From: Mesostigma viride
Lineage: Eukaryota > Streptophyta > Mesostigmatophyceae > Mesostigmatales > Mesostigmataceae
DNA length: 64,000 bases
Reading direction: 5' to 3'
Assembly: GCA_009746045.1 (NCBI GenBank)
Contig: RPFO01002012.1
Location: 30,110-94,109, forward strand
Below are positions 47,518 to 58,600 of this stretch, in pieces. The first letter of the stretch is position 1; the number at the start of each line of letters is the position of its first letter. Below the pieces are notes generated by a model. That model did no database searches, was not told the DNA's origin, and was given only the letters and a program-made list of their open reading frames with translations. The translations under genes and the position numbers were made by a program.

Positions 47518-48112
47518 GATTAATTAATTAATTAATTAAAATCATAGCTCCGTGGGGAGCATATGTAACACATAGCCCTGAGAACGGGGGCATCTATGGG
47601 TTTGTAATACAATCAGGGCGACAACCTGCAGGTGTAGGATGTACAACTATCACCTGCTCTGGGTGCACTAGGTGCACCTGCACCTCCATGATGGTTCATG
47701 CCTCCTAAACAAGCACAGGCACCCAGGGGGGGCTTGAGGAGAGGGCCTAGAAGGCCTGCATGACATATGGGGTGGAAGGTATGTGGCTAGGCTATAGCTA
47801 GGGTACACATGGCCTCTCAGCAGGGCCGGAGTAACTCCCTGCATGGGCAAAGCATGACTCGACATTGCTACGGCTATTGCAAGGGCAGGTGTGGGCCCAT
47901 CACGTAGGCATACATGGCCACGTCACTAAGCTTTCTAGTCTACACTACTGCTATATATTCCCTAGGCTGGGGTGGCTGGGGTGGCTGGGGTTGCAGGGGT
48001 CGCCTGCCAGGGCTTGTGGGCGACGTAGATGTCCGCCCCCTTCCAGTAGACCGGTCGGCTTCTGCCCCGCCGTCTGCCGAAGCTGGAGGTAGGTCGGCCA
48101 TAACTCCCGTCG
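47518..48112 (-). mobile_element. ORF1-only retrotransposon, copy 5 (5' truncated)
   Basis: On the minus strand: the last ~50 codons of ORF1 (48112-47962), a ~400-bp 3' UTR, TATGCTCCCCACGGAGCTAT, then TTTTAATTAATTAATTAATT at the end. No ORF2. Confidence 0.7.
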
Positions 48113-48119
48113 CCGTGAC

Positions 48120-48560
48120 TCCAGATGATGCCTAGCTTTATTTCATTATGCAGTGCCCATGCAGGGCCGGAGTCACTCTCTGCTGAGAAGCCATGCCCTA
48201 GCCCTAGCTCTTGTATATAGCCATGCTGCATGATCTTCCCCCCCCCATGACGGGATCCCCTTAGTTGGGTTGAACCCGAGACTCTGGGGGGTGCAGGGGC
48301 CCCTTGGCGCACCCAGAGCAAGTGTCGTTTACAGTCCCACTCTTGCATGAAGTAGCTTAGAATGTATTATAGGCCACTATGCCCCTTCTCTTTTGTATGC
48401 CCATCCATCCATCCATCCATCCATCAATCGGGGTTAATGCTCCATGACTCCCCAACGGGGGCACGAGTCTAACTAATTCATTAATATGCCCCTTCTCTGG
48501 CCGCTATGTACGTGCTACATATCATGACTCCCAACGGAGTTATGTTCCTAATTATAATTA
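48120..48560 (+). mobile_element. Retrotransposon 3' UTR and tail, split by a 93-bp insertion
   Basis: Parallels the 3' UTRs at 8155-8434 and 50020-50275 (GAAGCCATGCCCTAGC, CTTGCATGAAGTAGC, then ATGACTCCCAACGGAGTTAT and TAATTATAATTAAT). The body upstream is missing. Confidence 0.7.
48392..48484 (+). mobile_element. 93-bp 5'-truncated LINE tail with 14-bp target duplication
   Basis: TATGCCCCTTCTCT is present at 48378-48391 and again at 48485-48498. The insert is a CATC run, ATCGGGGTTAATGCTCCATG, the hairpin and CTAACTAATTCATTAA: just the last bases of the ORF2-type LINE seen at 44345-46491. Confidence 0.85.
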
Positions 48561-48619
48561 ATTTGGTTTGCACATTAGTAATGAGGATTTGTACGCTGAT
48601 TTTCCCTATGTTTCCCACA

Positions 48620-48970
48620 TTCTTAGGCACAGGCGCCTGGGTCTAGCCGGGCACCTGGCCCGCACAGATCGATCAGGTAGACACATCAGATAGACTAGCT
48701 GGCACCAACTCCGCCCAGCCTGGGCGTTATGTCCTCACCTGGCGTGCCCCAGGCCGCGCGCGGCAGGGCCGCCACCCGTGGACTTTTCGTGATAGACTCG
48801 GCATGGACATGTGCTACCCTATAGACGTGACGCGCTCACACCTGGGCAGCTAGCCTCCTGGTTTGTCTGTCATATGGAGGCAGATGGTACGCAAGGATAG
48901 ATGGCAAGTACGTAGTGATGAAGGAGACCACCCCCAAGTCTGTGGGGGCTACGCGCGCGTGTGACCGCGT
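48620..48970 (+). pseudogene. Decayed LINE ORF2 C-terminal end
   Basis: Frames read RLGLAGHLARTDRSG, QPGRYVLTW and LSVIWRQMVRKDRWQ, the same blocks as in the other ORF2 ends, with stops. Confidence 0.6.
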
Positions 48971-49099
48971 ATGGCCATTCATAGCGATTTGGGACGTGGT
49001 CAGTGCCCACAACCCTGTAACTAGGACCTACTAGATAGCTTACCTCATCCATTCCTGAACTTCCTCACATTTCCACCACCGCCACCTCCACCTCCACTG

Positions 49100-49869
49100 C
49101 CATTTCCGCCTCCACTGCCGACATCAAAGCCCAGCTCCTCGACCTCGACCAACGTACGCCTTCAAGCCACCGGCACCGCCACCGCCCTTGAGTGCTTGCA
49201 TGCATGACACCGCCGGCCTCACCGCCAAGGCGGTGAAGGACATCGCCGCCCAGCCCGGCGGCACCAGCTGCTGGTCCGGCCGGCGATGCTCCCTCCACCT
49301 GGGCGGACTTGCTTAAGCATCACACCACCTCCACCACCTCCACCATCGCGGCACAACTCAAGCAACAAGCCCTCGACCTCCGCGAGGAGGCCGACATCGC
49401 CAAGCGCAGCCACAATGTCATCGTCAAGCACTTCGACCAGCCGGCAGGTGAGACCTCCACGAGCCTTAATTCTCGAGGCTTTTAAGCGCGCCATTTTTGC
49501 CCCCATGCAACTCAACTGGTGAGCTGCGGATGTCGGCTGTACGTCCGCCTCCCCCGCGCGCGGGCCGGGTAAGGCTGGCCCGGCACCGGCCCGTGCTCCT
49601 CACCTTAATTTAAGTACATGACGGACAAGCTGGCGTTCCTTAAATGCCGCAAGAAGCTCTCGGAGACTCGCTTCACGCTGGACGACGACTTGACCCTGGC
49701 CCAGCAACAGCGGCGACGCGAGCTATGGCCGACCTACCTTCAGCTCCGGCAGAGCGCAAGGGGGAAGCCGGTATACTGCAGTGGGGCGGTCATCCACGTT
49801 GACCACAAGCCCTGGCAGGCCCCTCCTGCCACCTCAGACTTGGGAATATATATCAGTAGTGTAGATTAG
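49100..49869 (+). pseudogene. Decayed LINE ORF1, subfamily B
   Basis: Segments in shifting frames match the minus-strand ORF1 at 9048-10432: TAGLTAKAVKDIAAQP, TWADLLKHHTTSTTS, LDLREEADIAKRS, and TLDDDLTLAQQQRRRELWPT (49676-49735). Several stops make it dead. Confidence 0.75.
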
Positions 49870-50276
49870 TCAGGCTTAGCCTAGCTAGCATGTGGCCCAC
49901 GCGCATGTGCGCCCATAATGGCCCCCATGGATGATGCCTTAAGAATGTAGCCAAGCCATGCCTATAATGGGACCCCCATGGATGTTGCATTAAGAATTTA
50001 GCCATGCTATGCCTATGCACAGAGATGCTCTCTGTCGCCGGAGAAGCCATGCCCTAGCTCTTGTATAGCCATGATGATCTTCCCCAAGTGCTTACATGAC
50101 GGGCTCCCCTTAGCTGGGAGTTGCCCGAGACTCTGGGTGGTGCAGGTGCCCTAGTACACCTAGAGCAAGTGCTGTTTACATTCCCACCCTTGCAGGAAGA
50201 AGCCTAGAATGTATTATAGGCCATCTTCCCATTCTCAAGGGCTATGTGCACTACAGATACTCCCAACGGAGTTATT

Positions 50277-50528
50277 CTGATTTTCTGATTTGCCACGCCG
50301 CAAAGGTGAAAACCATTTGCGTTCTGTGCCGGTCCGCGGAAAACGCGGAAAAACGCGATCTGCAAATGAATCCAGGCCGGAATCGAACTGGGGACGTCTC
50401 GCACCAATTTTGCTGACTATAGGACGGACGTCTCCGGATCCTAGGGCATCGCCAACTGACACCTACAGTCATCCGCAAAAGTTCTCCTTTCCGGGGAGTG
50501 ATGCAAGCCTTTCGGATTTGGTACTAGA
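50277..50528 (-). mobile_element. Possible tRNA-derived SINE, minus strand
   Basis: On the minus strand GTTCGATTCC (B-box match) follows an A-box-like TGGCGATGCCC by about 65 bases, then a non-tRNA body with GGACCGGCACAGAACGCAAA. The segment cleanly interrupts a retrotransposon tail. The tRNA fold itself is poor. Confidence 0.4.
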
Positions 50529-50603
50529 TAAATCATTATGTTCCTAATTAATTAATCCATTCCATCCCATGTTCCCCTCCCACTGCATGCGGACTTATGC
50601 TCA

Positions 50604-50680
50604 CCGCTTTTCCGCGTTTTCCGCGGACCGGCACAGAACGCAAATGGTTTTCACCTTTGCGGCGTGCCAAATCAGATTAT
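50604..50680 (+). repeat. Inverted partner of the SINE-like 3' body
   Basis: About 72 bp here is the reverse complement, nearly perfect, of 50284-50357 (CCGCGGACCGGCACAGAACG and flanks). Confidence 0.75.
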
Positions 50681-50720
50681 GCTCACGTGACGCAGTCACA
50701 TGTCTATTAATTAATTAATG
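50676..50720 (+). repeat. Retroelement tail with GTGACGCAGTCAC hairpin and AATT repeats
   Basis: CACGTGACGCAGTCACATG can form a 7-8 bp stem and is followed by TATTAATTAATTAATG. Confidence 0.6.
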
Positions 50721-51232
50721 AATGAATTCACCCACAGTTGGGCCTGCATGCGCACCATGATGCAGAGCGAGAGAGAGTCCTCTGTGGCCTGCCCACTCGA
50801 GACAGTGAGAGAAGCTACCTAGGGCACCCTCCCTTTCTCTCGTTGCACGTGCATAGCCCTGGTAGAAGTTTCCTTTATTGGTACCCACGTGCATGACACA
50901 GTCTATATGTGATTTTTATCAATTAATTTAATTGACTAACCAGGCAAATCACATCCACATCAGCTGACTGCCCGTGCATTTTGATTTAAAAATTTCTTGA
51001 CAAAGACTTTTGTATAGAAAATGCCGTTGATACACTGAGGCCGCCGCGGCTACCCACGCGGTCCTGTGGAATACCCACAGTCAATAGAGCCTACGTGCCG
51101 CTTATTCATGATTAACACTGGAGTCTGCATCAAACCCGTTTGCATCTACCGCGTATAATTATTCTTAGATACCCGCCGTCACACCCAGGTGGCTCACACC
51201 CCTGGTAGGAGCTGCTTATTAAAACGCTCCAC
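50721..51232. other. Spacer downstream of LSM7, no gene seen
   Basis: Mixed sequence without recognisable ORFs or repeats, presumably including the minus-strand LSM7 3' UTR. Confidence 0.45.
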
Positions 51233-53177
51233 CTAACTGTCTTGCCCAACGAAAGGGTTGGCGATTTCATCTGTGCCATCCGTTGGCGACACCAGCATGA
51301 CGGATGGCCCACGGCACACCTGCCCAGTCGATGAGTTAGGTTTCCCACAGCCAAGTCGACGCGTTTATTTTCCCAGAGCCAAGTCGAGGTGTTTGGTTTC
51401 CCGAGCATTTGGTTTTCCCGGTGCATTGTTCCCCCGGCCGCCAAGCGAGCCATCCACCGACAACCACAGCAACAGGATGGGAATGAGAGATGGTGAGTAC
51501 AGCAAGAATAAAGGCACAAGTATGGCCAACTTACAACGCCGATGCCTGCAAACGCATGCTAATCTAAACGTCTCAGAACAAGGGATGCCGAATGCTGTGT
51601 TGCCACAGCATGCTTCGCGCCATGCCTGGACTACACTGGGCAGGGCAATAGCAAACACACACGCCCACTTATCTAAGCACATAGCCCTGTATCTACCCAC
51701 ATGGCATATGGATGGCAGTGCACCACAGCAAACAGACCAGAAGTGAAAAACGCACGCGCCACCCTTTGGCTCCCCTCCACAGCCGCTTGAGGTGGCAGAG
51801 TGCGTCTTATGCCATCCCCTGGCACACACGTATCGTACCCTATCACACGTATCGTACCCTATCACACACCCTTTGTACCCTATCACACGCATCGTACCCT
51901 ATCACACCCCCTTGGTACCCTATGCCTGGAGACTAGATACTACACAAGCGCGCGATGCATGGCCACAAGGCAAGGGCTCCCTCGTCCCTACAAGGGAAGA
52001 GCAAGGTCAGCGCCTCCTACCTGATAGCGATAGCCAGCATTTTGGCCTATTCCCTGGTGTCACTCACAGCGTCGTCCTAGGTCTGCCCTACACTAAGTCT
52101 GCCTTTTACTGTATGGATGTATTGCCTTGTACTGTATAGATTTATTGCCCTTTGTATTGCTTATCTTAAATGTGCAACGCTAGGTGACTCCAGGCCACAG
52201 TCTCAACCCATCCCACGGTAAGTGACCCTTGCCAAACTCCAAGCGCGCCTCATTCGAAGCAAATGCTGCACACGGCACACCCAGGCTCGAAGGGCCAGCC
52301 ACCCGCTCGTGGCCACTCACAATCAGCCCCAGGTGGCGTGTCTCGTTGAGCAGCTTGAGAGCGTCATCCGGGTCTGCACGCACACCAAGGTGAGGAAAGG
52401 AGGGCAAATGTTTAGTACGATTGTTTCTATTACAATTATTTATATAATATTATTATCATTATTATAATTACTTCGTGGCATCACGTATTAAAACGCGGCG
52501 GCACATAGCCACTACGGCTTTGCAAGGCAACCGCTTCCCATGATGTTGAACGTGGCAACCGCGTACTTACCTGTCCTCCCTCAAGCCCCAGTTCCCGCCT
52601 CTGAAAGCGACTCTTAACGAAACGGCTAGATTAGAATAATCAGGCCCGGCGACATGGGCTCAAGTATCAGCTTTATAACAGCTAAGAACTCAATGGGGTG
52701 CCGCGCAAAATTTAGCCATTTAAGATTCAGTTTTGCCAAAGGGTGATTGGCCATGTGTTCAGCACGTACCTCGAAGCGTCTCCGTGGCTTCATCCAGCAC
52801 CAGGTTTAGTAGTTGGTCGTAGCCTTTCAGCAGCCCTTGAACTGCAAGCATCACCAGAACCACAGTATAAATGGCATCGTTGTACTCGCGTAATCAGAAA
52901 TAAAAAATAGCGCCAAAAATAAGCGCTAGCTAGGCACCGCTGGCTCGGTCAAGATAGGCGCGGGCACAGCACCAGGTAGCATCAGACACGATAGATACAA
53001 CGAATTCTGGCGTAAGGAGGAGGCGTGCGCGGTCCAAATCCAGCATGCAACAAAGACATGCTGGCGAAGTGCTGAAGACAGCGCGTATAGCTCACCTTGT
53101 CGGCCCCCAGTAAGCTTCACGCACACGCCTTTATCAACGAATTTCGCGAGGTCCAGCACCGATTCCTTTCGTCCCGC
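51233..53177 (-). CDS. LSM7: LSm7, U6 snRNA / mRNA-decay Sm-like protein; first exon unresolved
   Basis: Subunit of the LSm2-8 ring that binds the U6 snRNA 3' end and of LSm1-7 that promotes mRNA decapping. Exons on the minus strand: 53177-53096, 52841-52770, 52373-52321, 51319-51233, with phases 1, 1 and 0 at the junctions. They give 97 aa, against 99 for plant LSm7. Motifs: GRKESVLDLAKFVDKGV, the Sm1 block with VKLTGGRQ and GLLKGYDQLLNLVLDEA, and the Sm2 block GLIVCRGPSVMLVSPTDG, then ANPF. Exon 53177 starts at an acceptor (CAAATTGCAG), so a small upstream exon must supply the ATG. A candidate is ATG at 53601 with donor GAT/GTAACG, but others fit. Confidence 0.92.
51840..51922 (+). repeat. 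18-bp tandem repeat in the last LSM7 intron
   Basis: Units of about 18 bp (CGTACCCTATCACAC with TAT or GCAT) repeated four to five times. Confidence 0.8.
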
Positions 53178-55635
53178 CTGCAATTTGTCACACAAATTAC
53201 ACACCTGGCTGGTATTAGTGACTACTGTCGCGATAACCAAGAAAACCATATGTTCCAGGGATACCCCCAAGAAAGCAAAAGTCATGGTCATCGTAACAGC
53301 AGGCAGCTTAGCAGCTGCAAGAGATTCCATATTTCAAGACGCGCAAGCATTACCATTTCCCCGACCAAATCGGACGCAGCACGGAAGCTAGCTCACAGAT
53401 GTAAAAAATATCGGTGAAAGAACCGTTTACTGGCCCCAGGTTTAAGCCCACGTCTCCAACAAAGAAATTCCCGGCTAAACGCCACGGATATTGGGCAGAC
53501 GCAACTACAACATAATCGAGAACCCTTCCCACTGTGGCAACTACATTGACTTGAGCACCCGCAAGGTACGTTACATCTTGGGCAAATTTTTTTGCCACCA
53601 TCGTGAGTCAGGAGCACGACCATAACCACAATGAGGCACAATTATAACGCTTTAGTATCGACCACTAGAAGTAACAGATTCTAAAAATCTATACTATTTA
53701 CTTGTACTGCTATTTGACAACAATCCTACATGTAGGAAACAACCGACTTGGTCACTCTGCAGTCTGCTGCCCATGTGCGGCGGGAACAACAACAACTACA
53801 ACAACAACAACAACAACAACCGACTTGACAAGGCACGTTGACTGTTGGCAGCAGGAGCTTTCATGAATCGGGGTGGATAGGTACATAATTAACTAGGTAA
53901 TTATTATGCCGACGCAATTACTGGCATAATAATGGACGTCATGTCGACCTCGGGGTTTTCTGAGCGAGGTCATCCGCAGCATGGATCGATTCGGCCTATG
54001 TATATCGCAACTTGCATTGTATGCAGGCTAAACTCCATTGATTGCATTTTTCATTAGTATATTTGCTAGTATTACATATAATATTTCTTATAGAGAATTG
54101 CCGGGGGCTACGGTTACTGCAAGCCATGCATTTATTAATGGCTAGTTGAAATCGATGTCGTCGCCACAATAGGAATTGCGATATTTGATAGAATGTAAAA
54201 CTAGGGACTACATTCCCTTCAAGGTGATGGCTTATCGCCTGTTGGGACGTTTTCTGCAGGGTGATCCTGTTAGGTAGATCAGATGCGTCTGTCACGGAAA
54301 TTGTTGGTGGTGGTGGCATTCCTTGTCTTTGGGGTAAGTGCTGCATAGAATCGAACGTCTTCTCATAGAGCACCTGCAGGGAACGGTGTTGGCCTGAAGA
54401 AAAATTTTTCTCTTTTTACCGGCAGAACCGTCCCATGGGCGGTTAGAGTGTAAGACGTAATTTAGAGCATCATCACATATTATTCATGCAGGGAGTCTGA
54501 GAAATAATGTTTTATATTATATCTTAGCTCCGCCGGTCATGCATTCCTTGGTGCGTGATACTCAAGTGGCCTGGGCGATATCCAACGGTAGGCAGCGGTG
54601 CTTTCCTGGATTTGATTTCCACCTCCTGTGGTTTCCTTGCTTCCGCCCGCATCGTCGGGCGCAGCCCCGCCTGGTCTTCTTCGTTTGGAAAGTGGCCAAG
54701 GAGCAACCCCTGCCGCAGGGTCAAGTGGATGCTAACAGCCAGGTTGGTTTCCCATACTATATAATTCATCGAGATTCGTCTCTGATGAATAATGGTTCCT
54801 CAACAGCTCTGCAGTAGAAGAGGCATGCTGCGCGTATTGCTTCCTGAGACTTGAGAGCGGACGTCAAAATTTCTAGAAATTGCAATGCCGAATATAAAGA
54901 ATGCAATGTACTACTTTTGGCGTACTAACGTCGCTCAGGACGCTGTCGTCGCCCTTGTACCGTTTTCCATCTATTTATAGGCCACGATTTCCGCAGGGGG
55001 TACAGCTTTGCTTGTCCAGGGTACACCCCTTGACTTAATCGCAGGGTGCATGGAGCTCTGGATCATGTGACATGAGTGATCTCGATAAATCTGATTGCAG
55101 CAAACAAGCGAAATGGATCCTTACTCTGGTTCTCTCCAAGCGCTGCACGAGGAGGTTGGGGATGTGATTGGGGAGACCATTTCGGGAGCACCTAGCGTGC
55201 GTAGCAACAACAAATAATGGGGTGGTGCCACTAGGACCAGCCAATTCTATTACGAACTCGAGATCAATTTTGGACAATTACTGCTATGCCCCCAATATCC
55301 CCCTCTTTTGAATGCCCTATTGACCTATTCAGTGACGACCTACGAACCATGGGTGTTAGACTTATCAACCTGCAGACATGTGAACCTATGGACCTATCCA
55401 CCTATCTACCCATGGATGTAATAGTAGTGGATTTTATGGCAGTCGGATATAATGGCCTACGGACCTACGGACCACCCAGAGTATGGAATCCTCAACCTAT
55501 TGAAGTATGGATTTGTGGACCTGTGGATTCAAACGTTTCGATTTCCAACGGTCTTCCCTGAAATGCGCGTCCACACCCCTTCCCTTTCCACTCTATTGCG
55601 TCCACCCTTCGAATGCCCTGCCACGCCCCCATCAG
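53178..55635. other. Region between LSM7 and the sialyltransferase-like gene; first exons of both likely here
   Basis: LSM7 and the GT29 gene point away from each other, so their start exons and promoters should lie here. A CAA run is at about 53787-53820. A possible GT29 exon ends at 54743 (NSQ before GTTGGT, phase 0) within an ORF from 54539, but it has no clear membrane anchor and is not called. ORFs on both strands have no family features. Confidence 0.4.
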
Positions 55636-58600
55636 AACCGCATCCGGCAATGGGCGGAAGCCATGTGGCAGCGCGTCAGCCATGGAAGCCGTGCTGGGCC
55701 CCCCAACCCCCTGGGCATGAACAACACGAGCCCTCACACAGGTAGCAGGGGAGGCAGGTCGCACCGCGGCAAGTCAAGGGCAAAGGTAGCTGCGCACGGA
55801 TCGCCGACTGCCCCGGCATCCCTACGGGTGCTGGATTACGTGCGGTGCAACGTCAGCGCGTGTGGGGGGACCTTTGCGCATCAGCGACAGGTGAGGTCAC
55901 GGGACGCAGGCACGTTCTTATGAAGGTCGCTGTGTGGAGGCGCTTGTCACGGTCGCTGTGTGGAGGCGCTTGTCACGGTCGCTGTGTGAAGACGCTGGTT
56001 ACGGTCGCTGTGTGAAGACGCTGGTTACGGTCGCTGTGTGGAGACGCTTGTTACAGTCGCTGTGTGGAGACTGTAGACCCATGCCTGAGTCGTGTTAAGA
56101 ACCACGGGGCTTGTGTGCTTTTATGATTTAGCGAGGGGTGCAGCCACCCACCGTGGGTCGCTACAATGCTTTGAATGGGGTGAAGCACAGCGGTGCGTCG
56201 AAGCACTCACTGCACACACTCACGCACACACACAGAGCACAACGTTTAACCAGCTCCCACCAAGGTGTCTTGGTGGGTGGGGCCGCAGCGTTCTCCCCGC
56301 GATATGGCGACCTGTCCACTTCCTCCTGGTCACATCAAGTCCTATTCAGGGCTCCTACTTGTTAGGGTTACTTGTGGTATGCCAGCAGGTGTGCAGTATC
56401 TAGTTTCCCTACTCATGACATGTAGCAGTTTGCCTAGTTGTTACGTGTGCTAGTTTCCCACCTCGGCATGCATCTACGTCCCTGAAACGCTCCCCCCGGC
56501 CTCTGACTGACACAGAAACGCGGAACAAATCAAAAGTCCTACATCAATAGTCTTACCTTCGTGTGTGTATGGGCTTTGAACGCTTACCTTTGTGGTGGGG
56601 GGGGCTTTGAGAGCTCAACTTCGTGTGTGTGTGGGCTTGGAACGCTTACCTTTGTGTGGGGTGGCTTTGAGAGCTCACCTTCGGGGGGGGGCTTTGAATG
56701 CTTACCGCCATGTCTGTACGTCTACCTTCGTGTGGGCTTTGACAGCCCCTCTTGTGGGAGGTACGGAGGGAGGGAGGGAGGCTGGGGCCCAGGCTCACAC
56801 CTGCATGGGGCTGCATATCTCTCACAGCTCCGGTTGATAAGCATCCCTGTTGTGTGTGACGGACAGGCATCCTGGTTTTGTTTGTCAGGTCTTGAGGATC
56901 CACCCCATGATTTGCGTGCTTGCACCGCCTGTACTTATCTGCCTTCTCATGCACCACCCACATGCCGTTTTCTCCTTCCCCATGCATCATCCACATGTCC
57001 TTGCCTTCCATCCTGATTCTGTGCCCATCTCCAGGCACACATGCGCAGTTTGTCGCCTTCAACACCACTCATGATGCGCCATGCACTCTGACCATCAATC
57101 ATGCCCCGTCCACCCCCGTGTCATCATCATCACTCGCAGTTTGTGGTATTCAACGCCACGTTGCAGAGCGCGACTCTGAGGCGGTGGGTGCGCGCTCCTG
57201 TCCGCACGTCCCCCATCGAGGCCTCCATCTGGGACCAGCACGGCATTGGCGCCATCCCCAATGCTAATCAACCCGCTGTAACCGGGGCTACCCCCGCTTC
57301 GACCGGGGACACCCCCAATGATGGATCATCCTCCATAGCTGATCAATTATATCCAGTCGCCAATATCCGCGTCGCGAGTGCTCCCAGGGAGGCTGCTGGT
57401 GGCGTCGGCAACGTGACGGCGGGCAGCGGCGAGCACATACCTCAGGGGCAAGGGCCTGCCGTGGGTCCCACCCGGTGGCGCTACTTCCACTTCCCCAAGC
57501 CTCTGTTTGACTTGCTACCAATTGACGAGCCGCGGTGGCACCCGCGTAGCTGTGCGGTGAGGGGCCAGGGTGTGAGGGGGTCCATTGGCGTATAATTCAG
57601 TTCACAATGATGAACAATTGCTCTTGAAGCATAAATCATGAAGAATAATAATAGCTTCCTATAATGGCTTCTCAATAATAGGCTCCAACTCATACCTCCT
57701 AATCATAGCTAATAAACAATAGCTCCTTAATATAAGTAAGAAATAATAGCTCGTGACTCCTGAGGCATCGGGCGGACAAGTCACTTTTACTGCCTTTCGT
57801 TGCATACGCACGTCGTTAGTGGTAGTATTTTGCGGTAGCGTTTACTATCTAGTTAGAGGTAGTATTTCGCGGTAGCATTTACTATCTAGTCAGTGGTAGT
57901 ATTTATTTGTAGTGTTTACTATGTGGGTTGTTGCATTTAGCAGTAGTGTTTAGTATGTGGTTGGTGGGTGCATTTATTTGTAGTGTTTAGTATGTGGTTG
58001 GTGGGTGCATTTATTTGTAGTGTTTAGTATGTGGTTGGTGGGTGCATTTATTTGTAGTGTTTAGTATGTGGTTGGTGGGTGTATTTAGTGGTAGTGTTTA
58101 GTATGTGGTTGGTGGGTGCATTTAGTGGTAGTGTTTAGTATGTGGTTGGTGGGTGCATTTAGCGGTAGTGTTTAGTATGTGGTTGGTGGGTGTATTTAGT
58201 GGTAGTGTTTAGTATGTGGTTGGTGGGTGCATTTAGTGGTAGTGTTTAGTATGCGGTTGGTGGGTGCATTTAGTGGTAGTGTTTAGTATGTGGTTGGTGG
58301 GTGCATTTATTTGTAGTGTTTAGTATGTGGTTGGTGGGTGCATTTAGCGGTAGTGTTTAGCATGTGGTTGGTGATTGTGAAGTATCTCTACTGCACATGC
58401 GTCTCAGGTTTTACATGGATCATGTTGGGACGCTGGCATTCTTGTTCTGGGATACGTGTGAGCGGCGGAGTCCTCGCTGTTGAGGCTTTTACATTTTTAT
58501 GGCGGTAGGGTGCGGTAGCTTAGGTAGTTCCTTTGCCCAGCATTGGTAGTGGGGCCTACAGGGCTGCTGAGCGTTCCACACTTTAGGCCAAGTTTTCGGC

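Larger units (their letters stand above)
49040..50556 (+). mobile_element. ORF1-only retrotransposon, copy 6 (decayed), tail split by an insertion
   Basis: ORF1 remains (49100-49869) lead into a 3' UTR closely similar to that of copy 1, then ACTCCCAACGGAGTTA at 50260-50275. After a foreign segment (50277-50528) the tail resumes as ATTATGTTCCTAATTAATTAAT. No ORF2 is present. Confidence 0.75.

Noticed and set aside
50360-50460. tRNA gene on the minus strand
   Set aside because: Only the B box is good; acceptor stem and T stem do not pair properly.
51258-51746. 162-codon plus-strand ORF
   Set aside because: It overlaps the last LSM7 exon antisense and has no recognisable feature.
53996-54817. 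ORFs upstream of the GT29 gene as its N-terminal exon
   Set aside because: One is phase-compatible but lacks a membrane anchor; evidence is too weak to call.
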